A stretch of 26,002 nucleotides of DNA from MWDV01 sp964634255 (lineage in GTDB: Bacteria > Verrucomicrobiota > Verrucomicrobiia > Limisphaerales > MWDV01). Of this stretch, positions 7,801 to 15,264 are shown piece by piece (the first letter of the stretch is position 1; each line of letters begins with the position of its first letter). The notes under the pieces are model-generated. The model had not been told where the DNA came from, ran no database searches, and saw only the letters and a list, made by a program, of their open reading frames with translations. Location: contig CAZWJC010000071.1 of assembly GCA_964634255.1 (NCBI GenBank), positions 1-26,002 on the forward strand, given 5' to 3'. The position numbers were made by a program, and so were the translations under genes.

Positions 7801-9693
7801 TCGACCTTTACGGCCCAGTCACAATTCAACCCTGCCATCCTCCATCAGCGCCTTTGCCAACGCCCCGAGTACGTACTGCGCTTCGCCGACCTTGTGCAAA
7901 AGCACTGTTACGGAGATGGCGCCCTGACGCCCACCAATGCGCAGCGCCGTTTCCGTAGCCGCATGCAGGAGATTGACCTGGCGATCATTGGCGAGTCGGC
8001 GCGCTGGGGCCGTGGCAAGACGCGCGATGCCACTTGGCTGCCGACCTGCAATGCGATCCTCAACAACTACCTCGCTCAGCGCCGCGACATCATCATCGGC
8101 CAGTTCCGCACCCGCCGCTGGTTCCCGTCCATCGACGCGCCCACCTACTCGATCATGAACACCTCCGTCCCCTCGGGATTCCCGCTGAGCGTCGCTGCCG
8201 GCACGGATTTCTACTACACCACCGATGGCTCCGATCCGCGCCTCGCCGACGGCAGCGTAAATCCCGCGGCCATTGCAGTGAGGTCCAGCACGGGGCCGAG
8301 CGGCCCCCGCACGCTCATCACACGCGGGGCGGACTGGCGTTACTTCGACGCCGGCGCTGAACCCGCCGCCTCGGGTTCGCTCACGTGGCGGGATCCTGGT
8401 TATCCAGATGCCGCCTGGGCGCACGGACCGGCCATTCTCGGCTTCGCCGGCAGCGCAACCGTCAACACGGTGGCGACACCCTCCCGCCGTTACGTGAACG
8501 GCGTTTCCGGCACGCAGGTCACCACCACTTACTTTCGCCGCAACTTCACGCTCGACTCGACCAATGGCATCTCGAGCCTCCAGTACGAGATTCTACGCGA
8601 TGATGGCGCCGTGATTTACCTCAATGGCCACCCGCTTCCACCGGAGAATATGGATTCCAGCAACCCGGCTTACAGCGATTACTCCACCGGCGTAGCCAGC
8701 ACTCCAGATCAAAATACTTACCTCACCCGCTCCACCAACGCGGCCCACCTGCTACGCGTCGGGACGAACACCATCGCCGTTGAAGTGCATCAATGCAATG
8801 CGACGAGCTCGGACCTTTATTTCGATTTCTCGCTCACCGCCGTCGCCAATCCCACCCCGGTCGTCACCAATCTCACGGTGACCAACGCTCTCACCGTGAA
8901 GGCCCGCGCCTTCAGTAACGCCGAGTGGAGCGCACTTTCGGAGAACGCCCTCAAGGTCGTGCTCCCGCCGGTGGACTACACAGCGCTACGCATCTCCGAA
9001 CTGATGTACGCACCGCCCGCCCCCGCCGCCGGCAGCCCCTATGACAACAATGACTTCGCCTGGCTGGAGTTGCGCAACACCGGCACCGTCGCCCTCGATC
9101 TCGATGGCGTGAGCTTCGCCGCGGGTATCACCCACACCTTTGCGCCTTACTCACTCGCGCCAGGGGCGCGCTTGGTGCTCGCCAAGAACATCGAGGCCTT
9201 CGCCACTCGCCATCCCACCAACGACATCGCGCTGGTCGCTTGGACCAGTGGCAACCTCGCGCGCAGCGGCGAAGCGCTCTCGCTCGTCACCCCCGCCGGC
9301 ACAAACATTCTCACCTTCACCTACTCCCGGCTGTGGTATCCCGAAACCTACAACACCGGATGTTCGCTGGTGGCGGTGAACCTCGCAGCTGAAGAACCTC
9401 TCTGGAGCACTGCCCAGAATTGGCGTCCCAGCCGTGCTCCTGCTGGCACGCCCGGTCGCCCCGACGCGCCCGCGTTCACTTCCACCCGGCTCACTGCCGA
9501 TCACCGACTGCTCCTCAATGCCGCCGGGCTGGAAGGTTCCGTTACCCTCTGGTTCTCAGAAGACCTGGGCACATGGAAACTCTGCGATCCGGCTGCCTGG
9601 TCGCGGGCGGACGACGTATTCAATATCGATTTGAGCCACCCGTCACTACCCGCGGGCACCCGCTGCTTCTTCCAGGTCCGCCTCAGCGACTGA
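4873..9693 (+). CDS. Giant secreted lamin-tail / PA14-like / CotH protein
   Basis: A 1606-residue surface or secreted protein. An N-terminal basic stretch and hydrophobic core (about 20-37, ending RAE) is a long signal peptide. Domains in order: lamin-tail domain (about 40-155, VRINEFVADN onward); PA14-like region (about 206-373, GEWTFCVGSDDGFRLRISG); chitobiase-C-like domain (about 533-615, IHYTLDGSVPGTNS); CotH kinase-like domain (about 665-1076) with PKHSFRLLF, YLNGQYWGLYQTQER (812-826) and a possible acidic motif RHDAEH (953-958). Then come a second chitobiase-like piece (FYYTTDGSDPR), a jelly-roll-like region (about 1152-1327), a second lamin-tail domain (about 1370-1524) and a short beta-rich C-terminus. 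CotH proteins are atypical kinases that phosphorylate secreted proteins in Bacillus spores. Whether this one is active is not shown. GAGGT at 4864-4868 supports the ATG. No sorting signal is seen at the C-terminus. Confidence 0.9.
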   Translation: MKKRLFTLAARLRNERRKTVAACAAGLLALVAAQELRAEVRINEFVADNQDGLRTAAGSAADWIELYNTLSAPVDLSGWYLTDSASLPTKWRIPDGTIIAANGYLVIFADSSPVSVTNNELHASFGLSKDGEYLGLIQPDGVTVADAFAPLYPPQLQDIAYGRAMLERELVGRAAPARYRIPNAADTAPWINATGALGFSSASGAFTVRYYEMNGEIPSIDTAESMVANSSYWKTDRTYPIVGQYNTIDFHGTSSTGDFTNNVLFPGHSYAGEDRDWFVLVTEGAIYVPSAGEWTFCVGSDDGFRLRISGHGVNFVSEFATGRGYAPTLATFNFPVAGVYDLSLVYNENYGGATVELSAAQGFQSVFSLNTFRLVGDPEGGILHAGAIGAFIETDVGTVMKNVNARLDAEYAFTLAETPIAGDALILSVRCADGFSAALNGVPIAALNTPNPLAWDSPATAKRALEDAVQWLSYSVPTSLVTTGVNTLRITALNDSATDSEFLIQPRLTWGIAQAFPFYFKTPTPGSANSQGYTAPTPRVAASEPRGYKTAPFSVSLASTDASAQIHYTLDGSVPGTNSPLFTAPFTVIATTTLRAAVVDPRSVLQNVTTVTWLFLEDILRQGTTAPSGWPTDRQVNNHVMEYGLNQAVVTGDPVRLRNGITNAIPTLSLVTDLAHLFNPQTGIYVNPGNDGRAWERPVSVELIDPIRGVTSEFHIDAGLRIRGAYSRSTSNPKHSFRLLFRTDYGESKLRFPLFGDEGASEFEKVDLRTSQNHSWAYENSDRETFVRETFSRDSQRDMGKPYTRSRYYHLYLNGQYWGLYQTQERGDADFAETYLGGSDDDWDCIKTSQPGYTTTASDGTFDAFYALHNLGINQGFTGAYANNYARVKGLNPDGTPNPAYPVYLDEDNLIVYMLIAFFTGDPDSPISIWGGMPNNMYALYNRLTPGGFQWLRHDAEHSLGAADGYPVTCDTTLAGSTFTAQSQFNPAILHQRLCQRPEYVLRFADLVQKHCYGDGALTPTNAQRRFRSRMQEIDLAIIGESARWGRGKTRDATWLPTCNAILNNYLAQRRDIIIGQFRTRRWFPSIDAPTYSIMNTSVPSGFPLSVAAGTDFYYTTDGSDPRLADGSVNPAAIAVRSSTGPSGPRTLITRGADWRYFDAGAEPAASGSLTWRDPGYPDAAWAHGPAILGFAGSATVNTVATPSRRYVNGVSGTQVTTTYFRRNFTLDSTNGISSLQYEILRDDGAVIYLNGHPLPPENMDSSNPAYSDYSTGVASTPDQNTYLTRSTNAAHLLRVGTNTIAVEVHQCNATSSDLYFDFSLTAVANPTPVVTNLTVTNALTVKARAFSNAEWSALSENALKVVLPPVDYTALRISELMYAPPAPAAGSPYDNNDFAWLELRNTGTVALDLDGVSFAAGITHTFAPYSLAPGARLVLAKNIEAFATRHPTNDIALVAWTSGNLARSGEALSLVTPAGTNILTFTYSRLWYPETYNTGCSLVAVNLAAEEPLWSTAQNWRPSRAPAGTPGRPDAPAFTSTRLTADHRLLLNAAGLEGSVTLWFSEDLGTWKLCDPAAWSRADDVFNIDLSHPSLPAGTRCFFQVRLSD

Positions 9694-9748
9694 TTCAGCA
9701 ATGGTGAGCGACCGCATTTGCTTCTCTGCCTTGGCGAAGTAACATGAG

Positions 9749-9844
9749 GTCATTCGGCAAATTGCATCGGACGTGGATTCACCCAACGTGGGTGCTGCCG
9801 CAGTGGTGTTGCTCTACAAGGCCCGTGGCCAGTACGGATGGGGG
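9749..9844 (+). pseudogene. Decayed C-terminal fragment of a SpoU/TrmH methyltransferase
   Basis: Reading 9770 onward gives DVDSPNVGAAAVVLLYKA, which is SpoU motif 3 and the start of the last helix. The intact methyltransferase at 3862-4677 has DVDSLNVGAAAAVFLYEA. By hand, 16 of 25 residues match across the motif and tail, and many differences are third-base changes. In the same frame a TAA lies at 9740-9742, and no motif 1 or motif 2 is found upstream. No continuous open frame could supply the rest of the enzyme. After the motif the frame runs on into unrelated sequence. This is therefore a remnant of an older gene, probably a divergent paralogue or transferred copy rather than a recent duplicate. 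Confidence 0.75.
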
Positions 9845-9884
9845 AGACACACGGAACCAGCAGATGAACTGTGGCAACTGCCAG

Positions 9885-10619
9885 CTACTGCACTTGACGA
9901 TCGGGTTCTTCGTCAGCGAAGTCGGGATAGAACTTGCGGATGCAATGGGGGCAGAGGCTGTGGGTGAACTCAGCCTGCGAATGGTTGCGCAGGTAGATTT
10001 CGATTTGGTTCCAGTACCCACGATCGTCTCGAATCTTCTTGCAGCCCGCGCAGATCGGCAGCAGGCCACTGAGCGTCTTGATGTTCGCGAGACTCTCCTT
10101 CAGCCTTTGATTGGTTTCCCGGAGGTCTCGCGTGCGCTCCTGCACCGTGGCCTCCAACCGGTCAAGGTACTGGCTCGCCAGGCACGCTTGGGCCAACTTC
10201 TGGTTGAGGCGCGCAATCCCGTGCAACGTGCCACGATCCAATGCCTCTCCTCGTCGGAGCAGGAGTAGAAAACCGAAACCTCTCAGCTCCATCGTGTAGT
10301 AGTGGGTGCTGGCTGTGGTGCTGGCGTGCGGCAGCGAACCGAGAAAGACCTCGATCCCAACCTGTGAGATGGAATTACGCATTCTGGACCACTCTTCCTC
10401 GAATGCGCGGTTGTTCTTCAGACTACGCGGAAGCGTGACCACGGGGTCCACGCGCTCAGCACCGTCGGCGGTATCCACCCGAACGATCGTGCCGCCCAGA
10501 CACCCCAGCTTGTGCAGATACGCCGAAAGGCACTTCTTGGCGGTCTTCTGAAGGTCTGCCTCGGCTCCCAGTTCCATGGCGACTTCATAAAAGACCTGCA
10601 TCTGGAGCAAGCTGTTCAT
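9885..10619 (-). CDS. GAF-like / coiled-coil signalling protein with C-terminal double CxxC motif
   Basis: A 244-residue soluble protein. Residues 1-135 form an alpha/beta region that looks GAF-like (a weak call). Residues 138-184 are a coiled coil (LNQKLAQACL to LKESLANIKTL). The last 60 residues carry LPICAGCKKIRDDRGYWNQIE and a second CPHC, giving C190-x2-C193 and C223-x2-C226. This tail occurs at the C-terminus of many PAS, GAF and receiver proteins in Deltaproteobacteria and related phyla and probably binds zinc or another metal. Its function is not known. The start ATG overlaps the stop of the upstream FIST gene (10616-10619), implying translational coupling. No kinase, GGDEF or DNA-binding domain is present, so the output is unclear. 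Confidence 0.8.
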   Translation of the reverse strand: MNSLLQMQVFYEVAMELGAEADLQKTAKKCLSAYLHKLGCLGGTIVRVDTADGAERVDPVVTLPRSLKNNRAFEEEWSRMRNSISQVGIEVFLGSLPHASTTASTHYYTMELRGFGFLLLLRRGEALDRGTLHGIARLNQKLAQACLASQYLDRLEATVQERTRDLRETNQRLKESLANIKTLSGLLPICAGCKKIRDDRGYWNQIEIYLRNHSQAEFTHSLCPHCIRKFYPDFADEEPDRQVQ

Positions 10620-11749
10620 GCGCCTCCCATCGCTGCGACCACCGCGGTCTTGTTATAGAACTCCAAGAACTCAGTGCCGCTGTTGGCTATCTCACCAATG
10701 GTACACGCGCCGGCGGAAGGCACTCTTTCCGGCGACATCTGTGCCAATTCCAAATCAAACCTGCCCCCCAAGAAGTGCCTTCGGGAAATGCAGTCCATCA
10801 GCAGGTAGGCCGTAGGGGCGGTTCCGAACAACGCCGCGGCCGCAGCCGCGGCTGCCTTGCCGGCGGCGGCAATCAGGGTATCCCAATTGCCGGTCATGAT
10901 GGAGATGTAACAGTCAAGCGGCACTTCTCCCGCGCAGACCAGGCTCCCGTCAGACGTGACCTTTAGGACGTCACGCACAATCATCTCGCCGTTCATGCGC
11001 GCGATCCCGAAAGGGAACCGTCTGGACACCTCGCCAAAGTTATCCTTGTCCATCTTGGCGTGGACGTGTTGCGCCACCGAAGTCACATAAGTATCGAATG
11101 CGTTTCGGAAGTTGATCGAGTTCAACGCATGGCCATCGGCACCGGTAACCTGCATAGGCTCGCCAAGCGCCTGCCAGCCGTGGGCCGCGCCCACGCCGCT
11201 CACCGTCTCTACCAATGCCATCACCGCCCCATCGCTGATCACTCCGGAAGCCGTAAACAGGCAGGGCTGCCGCTCTCGGCCCGCAACGAGCGAACCCGCC
11301 CCGCCGCCGATGTAGTTCACCTCCAAGCCAAACGCGTCGAACAGTCCATTGATGAAAGGATACATGCGCGTGGCAAAACCATCCACGAAGACAAGCATGG
11401 TACGAGCTCCGGCAGACTGGTCCGCGAGATCTTCGAGCGTCCGTTCCAGGTCAATGCCCGCCGAGCCAAGTCCTCGGATCGTCGCCGTTGTGACCCGTCC
11501 TCGGAAACCCAGGACGACACTGCCCCTCTGAAATGATCTCCCCTCGTGAATGATGGCCGGGAATATGCCACCGACGATCGGAACTGCCAGGCTCTGCAGA
11601 AATGGATCAATCTCACCAGGCGTATAACCGTTACCGTCACATGTCAGAATGGCAAGTCCTCCGGCTCCGTCTCTTAGCGCCGTTCCGACAGTCTCCCTCA
11701 GCGTCTCGAGGGAGCCTGATCCGTCAAAGTAGATTCTCATGGCCGCCAT
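10616..11749 (-). CDS. FIST domain sensory protein
   Basis: A 377-residue protein with both halves of the FIST (F-box and intracellular signal transduction) module, proposed to bind small ligands such as amino acids. FIST_N covers roughly 30-195 (GLAILTCDGN, VPIVGGIFPAIIHEG, YIGGGAGSL, SGVISDGAVMALV). FIST_C covers roughly 210-360 and ends in CTIGEIANSGTEFLEFYNKTAVV, the usual 'GEI.....efhN.t' close of the family. A run of alanines (299-306) sits in the C-half. No transmembrane segment or other domain is fused, so output must come through the coupled downstream protein. An alternative start is the second ATG, at 11740. The 135 bp to the divergent gene at 11885 should hold its promoter. Confidence 0.88.
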   Translation of the reverse strand: MAAMRIYFDGSGSLETLRETVGTALRDGAGGLAILTCDGNGYTPGEIDPFLQSLAVPIVGGIFPAIIHEGRSFQRGSVVLGFRGRVTTATIRGLGSAGIDLERTLEDLADQSAGARTMLVFVDGFATRMYPFINGLFDAFGLEVNYIGGGAGSLVAGRERQPCLFTASGVISDGAVMALVETVSGVGAAHGWQALGEPMQVTGADGHALNSINFRNAFDTYVTSVAQHVHAKMDKDNFGEVSRRFPFGIARMNGEMIVRDVLKVTSDGSLVCAGEVPLDCYISIMTGNWDTLIAAAGKAAAAAAAALFGTAPTAYLLMDCISRRHFLGGRFDLELAQMSPERVPSAGACTIGEIANSGTEFLEFYNKTAVVAAMGGA

Positions 11750-11797
11750 CGTCCTGAGCGAGGACGACGTTCATCATATACACGATGTGTCTCTTCC

Positions 11798-11811
11798 GCG
11801 CCAGTTGGCGC
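11798..11811. promoter_or_regulatory. Palindrome in the divergent FIST / phosphatase-family intergenic region
   Basis: GCGCCA-GT-TGGCGC is a perfect six-base inverted repeat in the 135 bp between two divergent genes. A smaller dyad, ACAC-GAT-GTGT, lies at 11780-11790. Position and symmetry would suit a regulator binding site, but no known operator consensus is matched and a chance hit is possible. Confidence 0.3.
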
Positions 11812-11884
11812 TTCAAAGCACTTCGGCTTCAACTCTGGCTGTAACCTTGCAAACGGCAGAGAACGAGCCACAATTCGTCACGCC

Positions 11885-12790
11885 ATGAACCGACGCGTCT
11901 TTCTCCACCGTTTCGCGAGCCTGATGGCCGCCATCAATCTCCTTCCTTCCGTCTCCAGTACCACCGCTCACGCCCAGTCCGCCGACAAGTCACCGGCTGA
12001 TACGCTGACGGTGATGTCGTACAACCTGAAGTTCGCCAGCACCACGCCGCCGAACGCCTGGCCACAGCGTCGCCCGCTCATGCGCGAGCTCATTCAGCAG
12101 ATCACACCGGATGTCTTTGGCACGCAGGAGGGCGTTTACAGTCAGTTAAATGACATTGCGGTCGACCTGCCGGACTACGCCTGGATCGGAATTGGCCGCG
12201 ACGGGGGGAGCAAAGGCGAGTTCATGGCGGTATTCTATCGCAAGGCACGCTTTGAACCTCTGGCCTACGATCATTTCTGGCTCTCGGACACGCCGGAGGT
12301 CATCGCCTCCAGCACATGGGGCAACACCTGCCGGCGCATGGTCACGTGGGTGAAGTTTCTCGACCGCCAGACCAAGCAGGAGTTCTTCTTCTGGAACACG
12401 CACTTTGATCACGAGGTCCAAGCGGCCCGTGAGAAAGCCGCCAAGCTGGTGCGCGAGCGCGTAACGGCGATGAGCACAAAGCTGCCGCTGATCCTCACGG
12501 GTGATTTCAATGCTGCCGGCGGCACGAACGAGGCCTACAAGATTCTGACGACCGACGGTTTCTTCGCCGACACCTGGATGACGGCAAAGGAGCGCAAGGG
12601 CGAAGGGCTGAATACCTTCAATGGCTTCAAATCCATCCAGCGCGACGGCATTCGCATTGACTGGATTCTCACGCGGGGGGATTTCGCGGTCGACGCCACC
12701 GAGATCGTCACGTTCTCCCGTGACGGCCAGTTCCCGAGTGATCATTTTCCGCTGGTGACAAAGCTGCGGTTCGGGACTGCGAAGGAGTAA
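11885..12790 (+). CDS. Exported endonuclease/exonuclease/phosphatase family protein
   Basis: A 301-residue EEP-superfamily hydrolase. The N-terminus MNRRVFLHRF is followed by a hydrophobic core and AHA (about residue 30), a signal peptide with a twin-arginine-like pair. The catalytic set is visible: N47 in MSYNLKF, E82 in GTQEGV, H173 in NTHFDHE, D207 and N209 in GDFNA, D259 in RIDWIL and the terminal SDHFP (285-289, D286 and H287). In this superfamily these residues bind Mg2+ and cleave phosphodiester or phosphomonoester bonds of DNA, lipids or sugars. The secreted subgroup resembles verrucomicrobial and Bacteroidetes 'endonuclease/exonuclease/phosphatase family' proteins of unknown substrate. 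The next gene starts 38 bp downstream, so they may share a transcript. Confidence 0.9.
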   Translation: MNRRVFLHRFASLMAAINLLPSVSSTTAHAQSADKSPADTLTVMSYNLKFASTTPPNAWPQRRPLMRELIQQITPDVFGTQEGVYSQLNDIAVDLPDYAWIGIGRDGGSKGEFMAVFYRKARFEPLAYDHFWLSDTPEVIASSTWGNTCRRMVTWVKFLDRQTKQEFFFWNTHFDHEVQAAREKAAKLVRERVTAMSTKLPLILTGDFNAAGGTNEAYKILTTDGFFADTWMTAKERKGEGLNTFNGFKSIQRDGIRIDWILTRGDFAVDATEIVTFSRDGQFPSDHFPLVTKLRFGTAKE

Positions 12791-12828
12791 CGTAACCCGC
12801 CGGCTGACTCGCACACGACCAGTTCGAC

Positions 12829-15264
12829 ATGAATCTGCGAAGCTTCCCCAAACTTCACCAGGTAGCCTCCGTGTTGCTCGTTGGCGCGATGCTGGGGGTG
12901 GCTTCAACTCAGGCGGCGGAACGGATTAGCACCAACGCGCCCTCACAGACGGACTTACTGCCCCAGATCCAAGCGCGCCTGGTCGAGGCACGAGCCGAGG
13001 TCGGGCGCTTCGCGGCCCAAGGCGGCGTGACCAATCTTCCGGCGGGAGCCACGCCCTCCGAGGTCGTGGAATATGGAATGGCCCTCGAAGCCCTGGCACG
13101 GACGTATCAGCAGCATCTGGAGGAGGTCGCCACGCTGGGGGCGGCCCGCGAACTGCAGCGCGACACCGAGCAGGCGGCCAAGGCCTGGACCGGTTTCGCC
13201 GATCCCCCGCCCTATTCGCTGCTGCTGGTGGATGACTTGCGCGATTCCATCCAATCCCTGACGGCCAAGATTACTGCGGGTGAAACGACGCAGGATGTGC
13301 TGGGAAAACTAGCGGCGGATCTGCAGCAGACGCTGAAGGCCTCCGACGCGCAATTGCGGCGGCTGGCCGAGGAACTGGAAAACGCCAAGGACACGAGCCA
13401 AACGTCCAGCCTCACGTGGCACCGCACCTTGGAGCAGACCCGCAACCGGCTGCTGCTGGCCCGCGTGGCCTTGAACGAGAGTCGCCGGCAACGGACCGAG
13501 GTGGAACAGGCCGAGCGCCGGCAGAACCTGGCCTTGGTGCGCCGACAGCTCTTGGTGGCCTCGCACCACTCACGCTTCTCACAATTGGATTTGGACCAGG
13601 TGCTCAGCAGCCTCGATGCGGAGCGGCGCGAGCTGGAGACCGAACTGCACGCCGCCGAGCTTGAGGCCGAGGCACGGCAGAAGACCCTCGCCAGCGGTCG
13701 GGAAAGCCTCCGCACGCTCCTCCAGGCGTCCAGCGAAACCAACGCCGTGCCCGCCGAACAAAAGGCGCGCGTCCGGCAGGTCGAGGATTTGATCGAGTTG
13801 CGCACCGCGCAGGCGGAAACCTCGGCGCGGCGCGTCAGCGCGTTGGGGCAGCTTCTGGATCTCATCTTTGCGGAACGCGGCCTCTGGGAAATGCGCTTCG
13901 CCACGGTGGAAACCGACGACGTGCGGACCCTGCATGCGGCGTATGCGAGATTGGAGCGGGTCGCCGCTCTGATCCATACCGTCAAGCCGCACTTCCTCCA
14001 GCAGATCGAGGTGGCCACCAGCCAGATGACCGAGCAGCAGAACCGCATTCAGAACCGCGCGCTGGCGGAAGACGCCACGGCGCGCCTGCGCGAGTTGCTG
14101 GAACAGTACCGCCAACGGGAAGAGATCGCTCGCCGCGCGTTGCGGGGCGTGGATAAGCTGGAGCGGCTGGCCCTGCGCTGGCGGGAATCGTTGGATCAGG
14201 ATCGGGCGTCGCTGCCCCTCACAGGCCGGGTGAAGGACCTGTTTTCCAGCTTCTCCGGGTTTGCCGCCAAGCTCTGGAACTTTGAGCTCTTCGCCGCTGA
14301 GGACACCATCACGGTGGATGGCCAGAGCATCACGGGCCGGCGCAGCGTGACCGTTGCCAAGATTGTCAACGCCATCCTCATCCTCACCATCGGCTACTGG
14401 CTCGCCATCTTCCTGGCGCGTTTCCTGGAACGCCTGGCCGTGCGGCGGCTGAAGGTCGAGCCCAACCAAGCCAACCTGGTCCGGCGCTGGGCGCACGTGG
14501 TGATGGTCATCGGACTCGTGCTGTTCAGCCTGGTCCTGGTGAAGATTCCGCTGACGGTGTTTGCCTTTCTGGGCGGCGCGCTGGCGATCGGGCTGGGGTT
14601 CGGCACGCAGAACCTGCTCAAGAATTTCATCAGTGGCATCATCATCCTCTTCGAGCGCCCCTTCCGCGTCGGCGACGTGCTGGACGTTGGCGGACAGCGC
14701 GGGGTGGTGAACAGCGTGGGCATCCGCTCCAGCGTGTTAAAACTGTGGGACGGCACGGAAACACTGATTCCGAACAGCGCGCTCCTTGAGAACAACCTCA
14801 CCAACTGGACTTACTCGGATCGCAAGGTGCGCTTCGCGTTGAAAGTGGGCGTGGCGTACGGCTCGAACACCCGCCGCGTCGCGCAACTTCTGTCGGAAGT
14901 GGCGCAGCGCCATGGCCTCGTACAAAAGGACCCCGAGCCACAGGTCCTCTTTCAGGACTTCGCCGACAGTGCCCTGACCTTCGAGCTACGGTATTGGGTG
15001 GATGTGCTCAAACACAACTCCGCTCAGGTTGGCAGCGACTTGCGACACATGATCGCCGGCGTGTTTGCCGAAAACGGCATCAGCATCGCGTTCCCGCAAC
15101 AGGACATCCACCTCGTCGGCACAAAACCGTTACGGGTGCAGATGTTGGCACCTGACGCGAACAAGGTAGGCGATGGCAGCCCAACCTCGGAAGCCGCCGA
15201 GCCGCCTGCAACGAAGACCGATCAACCCCAAACGCCATCCCGAGATGAATCCAAGGTCCAATAA
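12829..15264 (+). CDS. MscS-family mechanosensitive channel with large periplasmic coiled coil
   Basis: An 811-residue inner-membrane channel. A signal peptide (about 1-29) leads into a periplasmic domain of some 450 residues (about 40-480), rich in Glu, Arg, Gln and Leu with heptad-like coiled-coil segments, resembling MscK/MscM-type N-terminal extensions. Three membrane segments follow: about 513-536 (VNAILILTIGYWLAIFLA), 553-573 and 575-608. The last is the pore helix with FLGGALAIGLGFGTQ. Then comes the MscS signature FERPFRVGDVLDVGG, the beta domain (TETLIPNSALLENNLTNWT) and the alpha/beta C-terminus. MscS channels release solutes on hypo-osmotic shock. The tail after about 770 is low complexity. 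The stop codon overlaps the downstream lipoprotein gene by 20 bp. Confidence 0.92.
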   Translation: MNLRSFPKLHQVASVLLVGAMLGVASTQAAERISTNAPSQTDLLPQIQARLVEARAEVGRFAAQGGVTNLPAGATPSEVVEYGMALEALARTYQQHLEEVATLGAARELQRDTEQAAKAWTGFADPPPYSLLLVDDLRDSIQSLTAKITAGETTQDVLGKLAADLQQTLKASDAQLRRLAEELENAKDTSQTSSLTWHRTLEQTRNRLLLARVALNESRRQRTEVEQAERRQNLALVRRQLLVASHHSRFSQLDLDQVLSSLDAERRELETELHAAELEAEARQKTLASGRESLRTLLQASSETNAVPAEQKARVRQVEDLIELRTAQAETSARRVSALGQLLDLIFAERGLWEMRFATVETDDVRTLHAAYARLERVAALIHTVKPHFLQQIEVATSQMTEQQNRIQNRALAEDATARLRELLEQYRQREEIARRALRGVDKLERLALRWRESLDQDRASLPLTGRVKDLFSSFSGFAAKLWNFELFAAEDTITVDGQSITGRRSVTVAKIVNAILILTIGYWLAIFLARFLERLAVRRLKVEPNQANLVRRWAHVVMVIGLVLFSLVLVKIPLTVFAFLGGALAIGLGFGTQNLLKNFISGIIILFERPFRVGDVLDVGGQRGVVNSVGIRSSVLKLWDGTETLIPNSALLENNLTNWTYSDRKVRFALKVGVAYGSNTRRVAQLLSEVAQRHGLVQKDPEPQVLFQDFADSALTFELRYWVDVLKHNSAQVGSDLRHMIAGVFAENGISIAFPQQDIHLVGTKPLRVQMLAPDANKVGDGSPTSEAAEPPATKTDQPQTPSRDESKVQ

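Noticed and set aside
9744..10268. 174-residue plus-strand frame
   Set aside because: Antisense to the double-CxxC protein. Only the first part coincides with the methyltransferase remnant, and in a different frame.
15173..15244. Upstream start for the DUF2959 lipoprotein
   Set aside because: It would add 24 Arg/Pro-rich residues before the signal sequence and lie deep inside the MscS coding region. The ATG at 15245 gives a normal lipoprotein signal.
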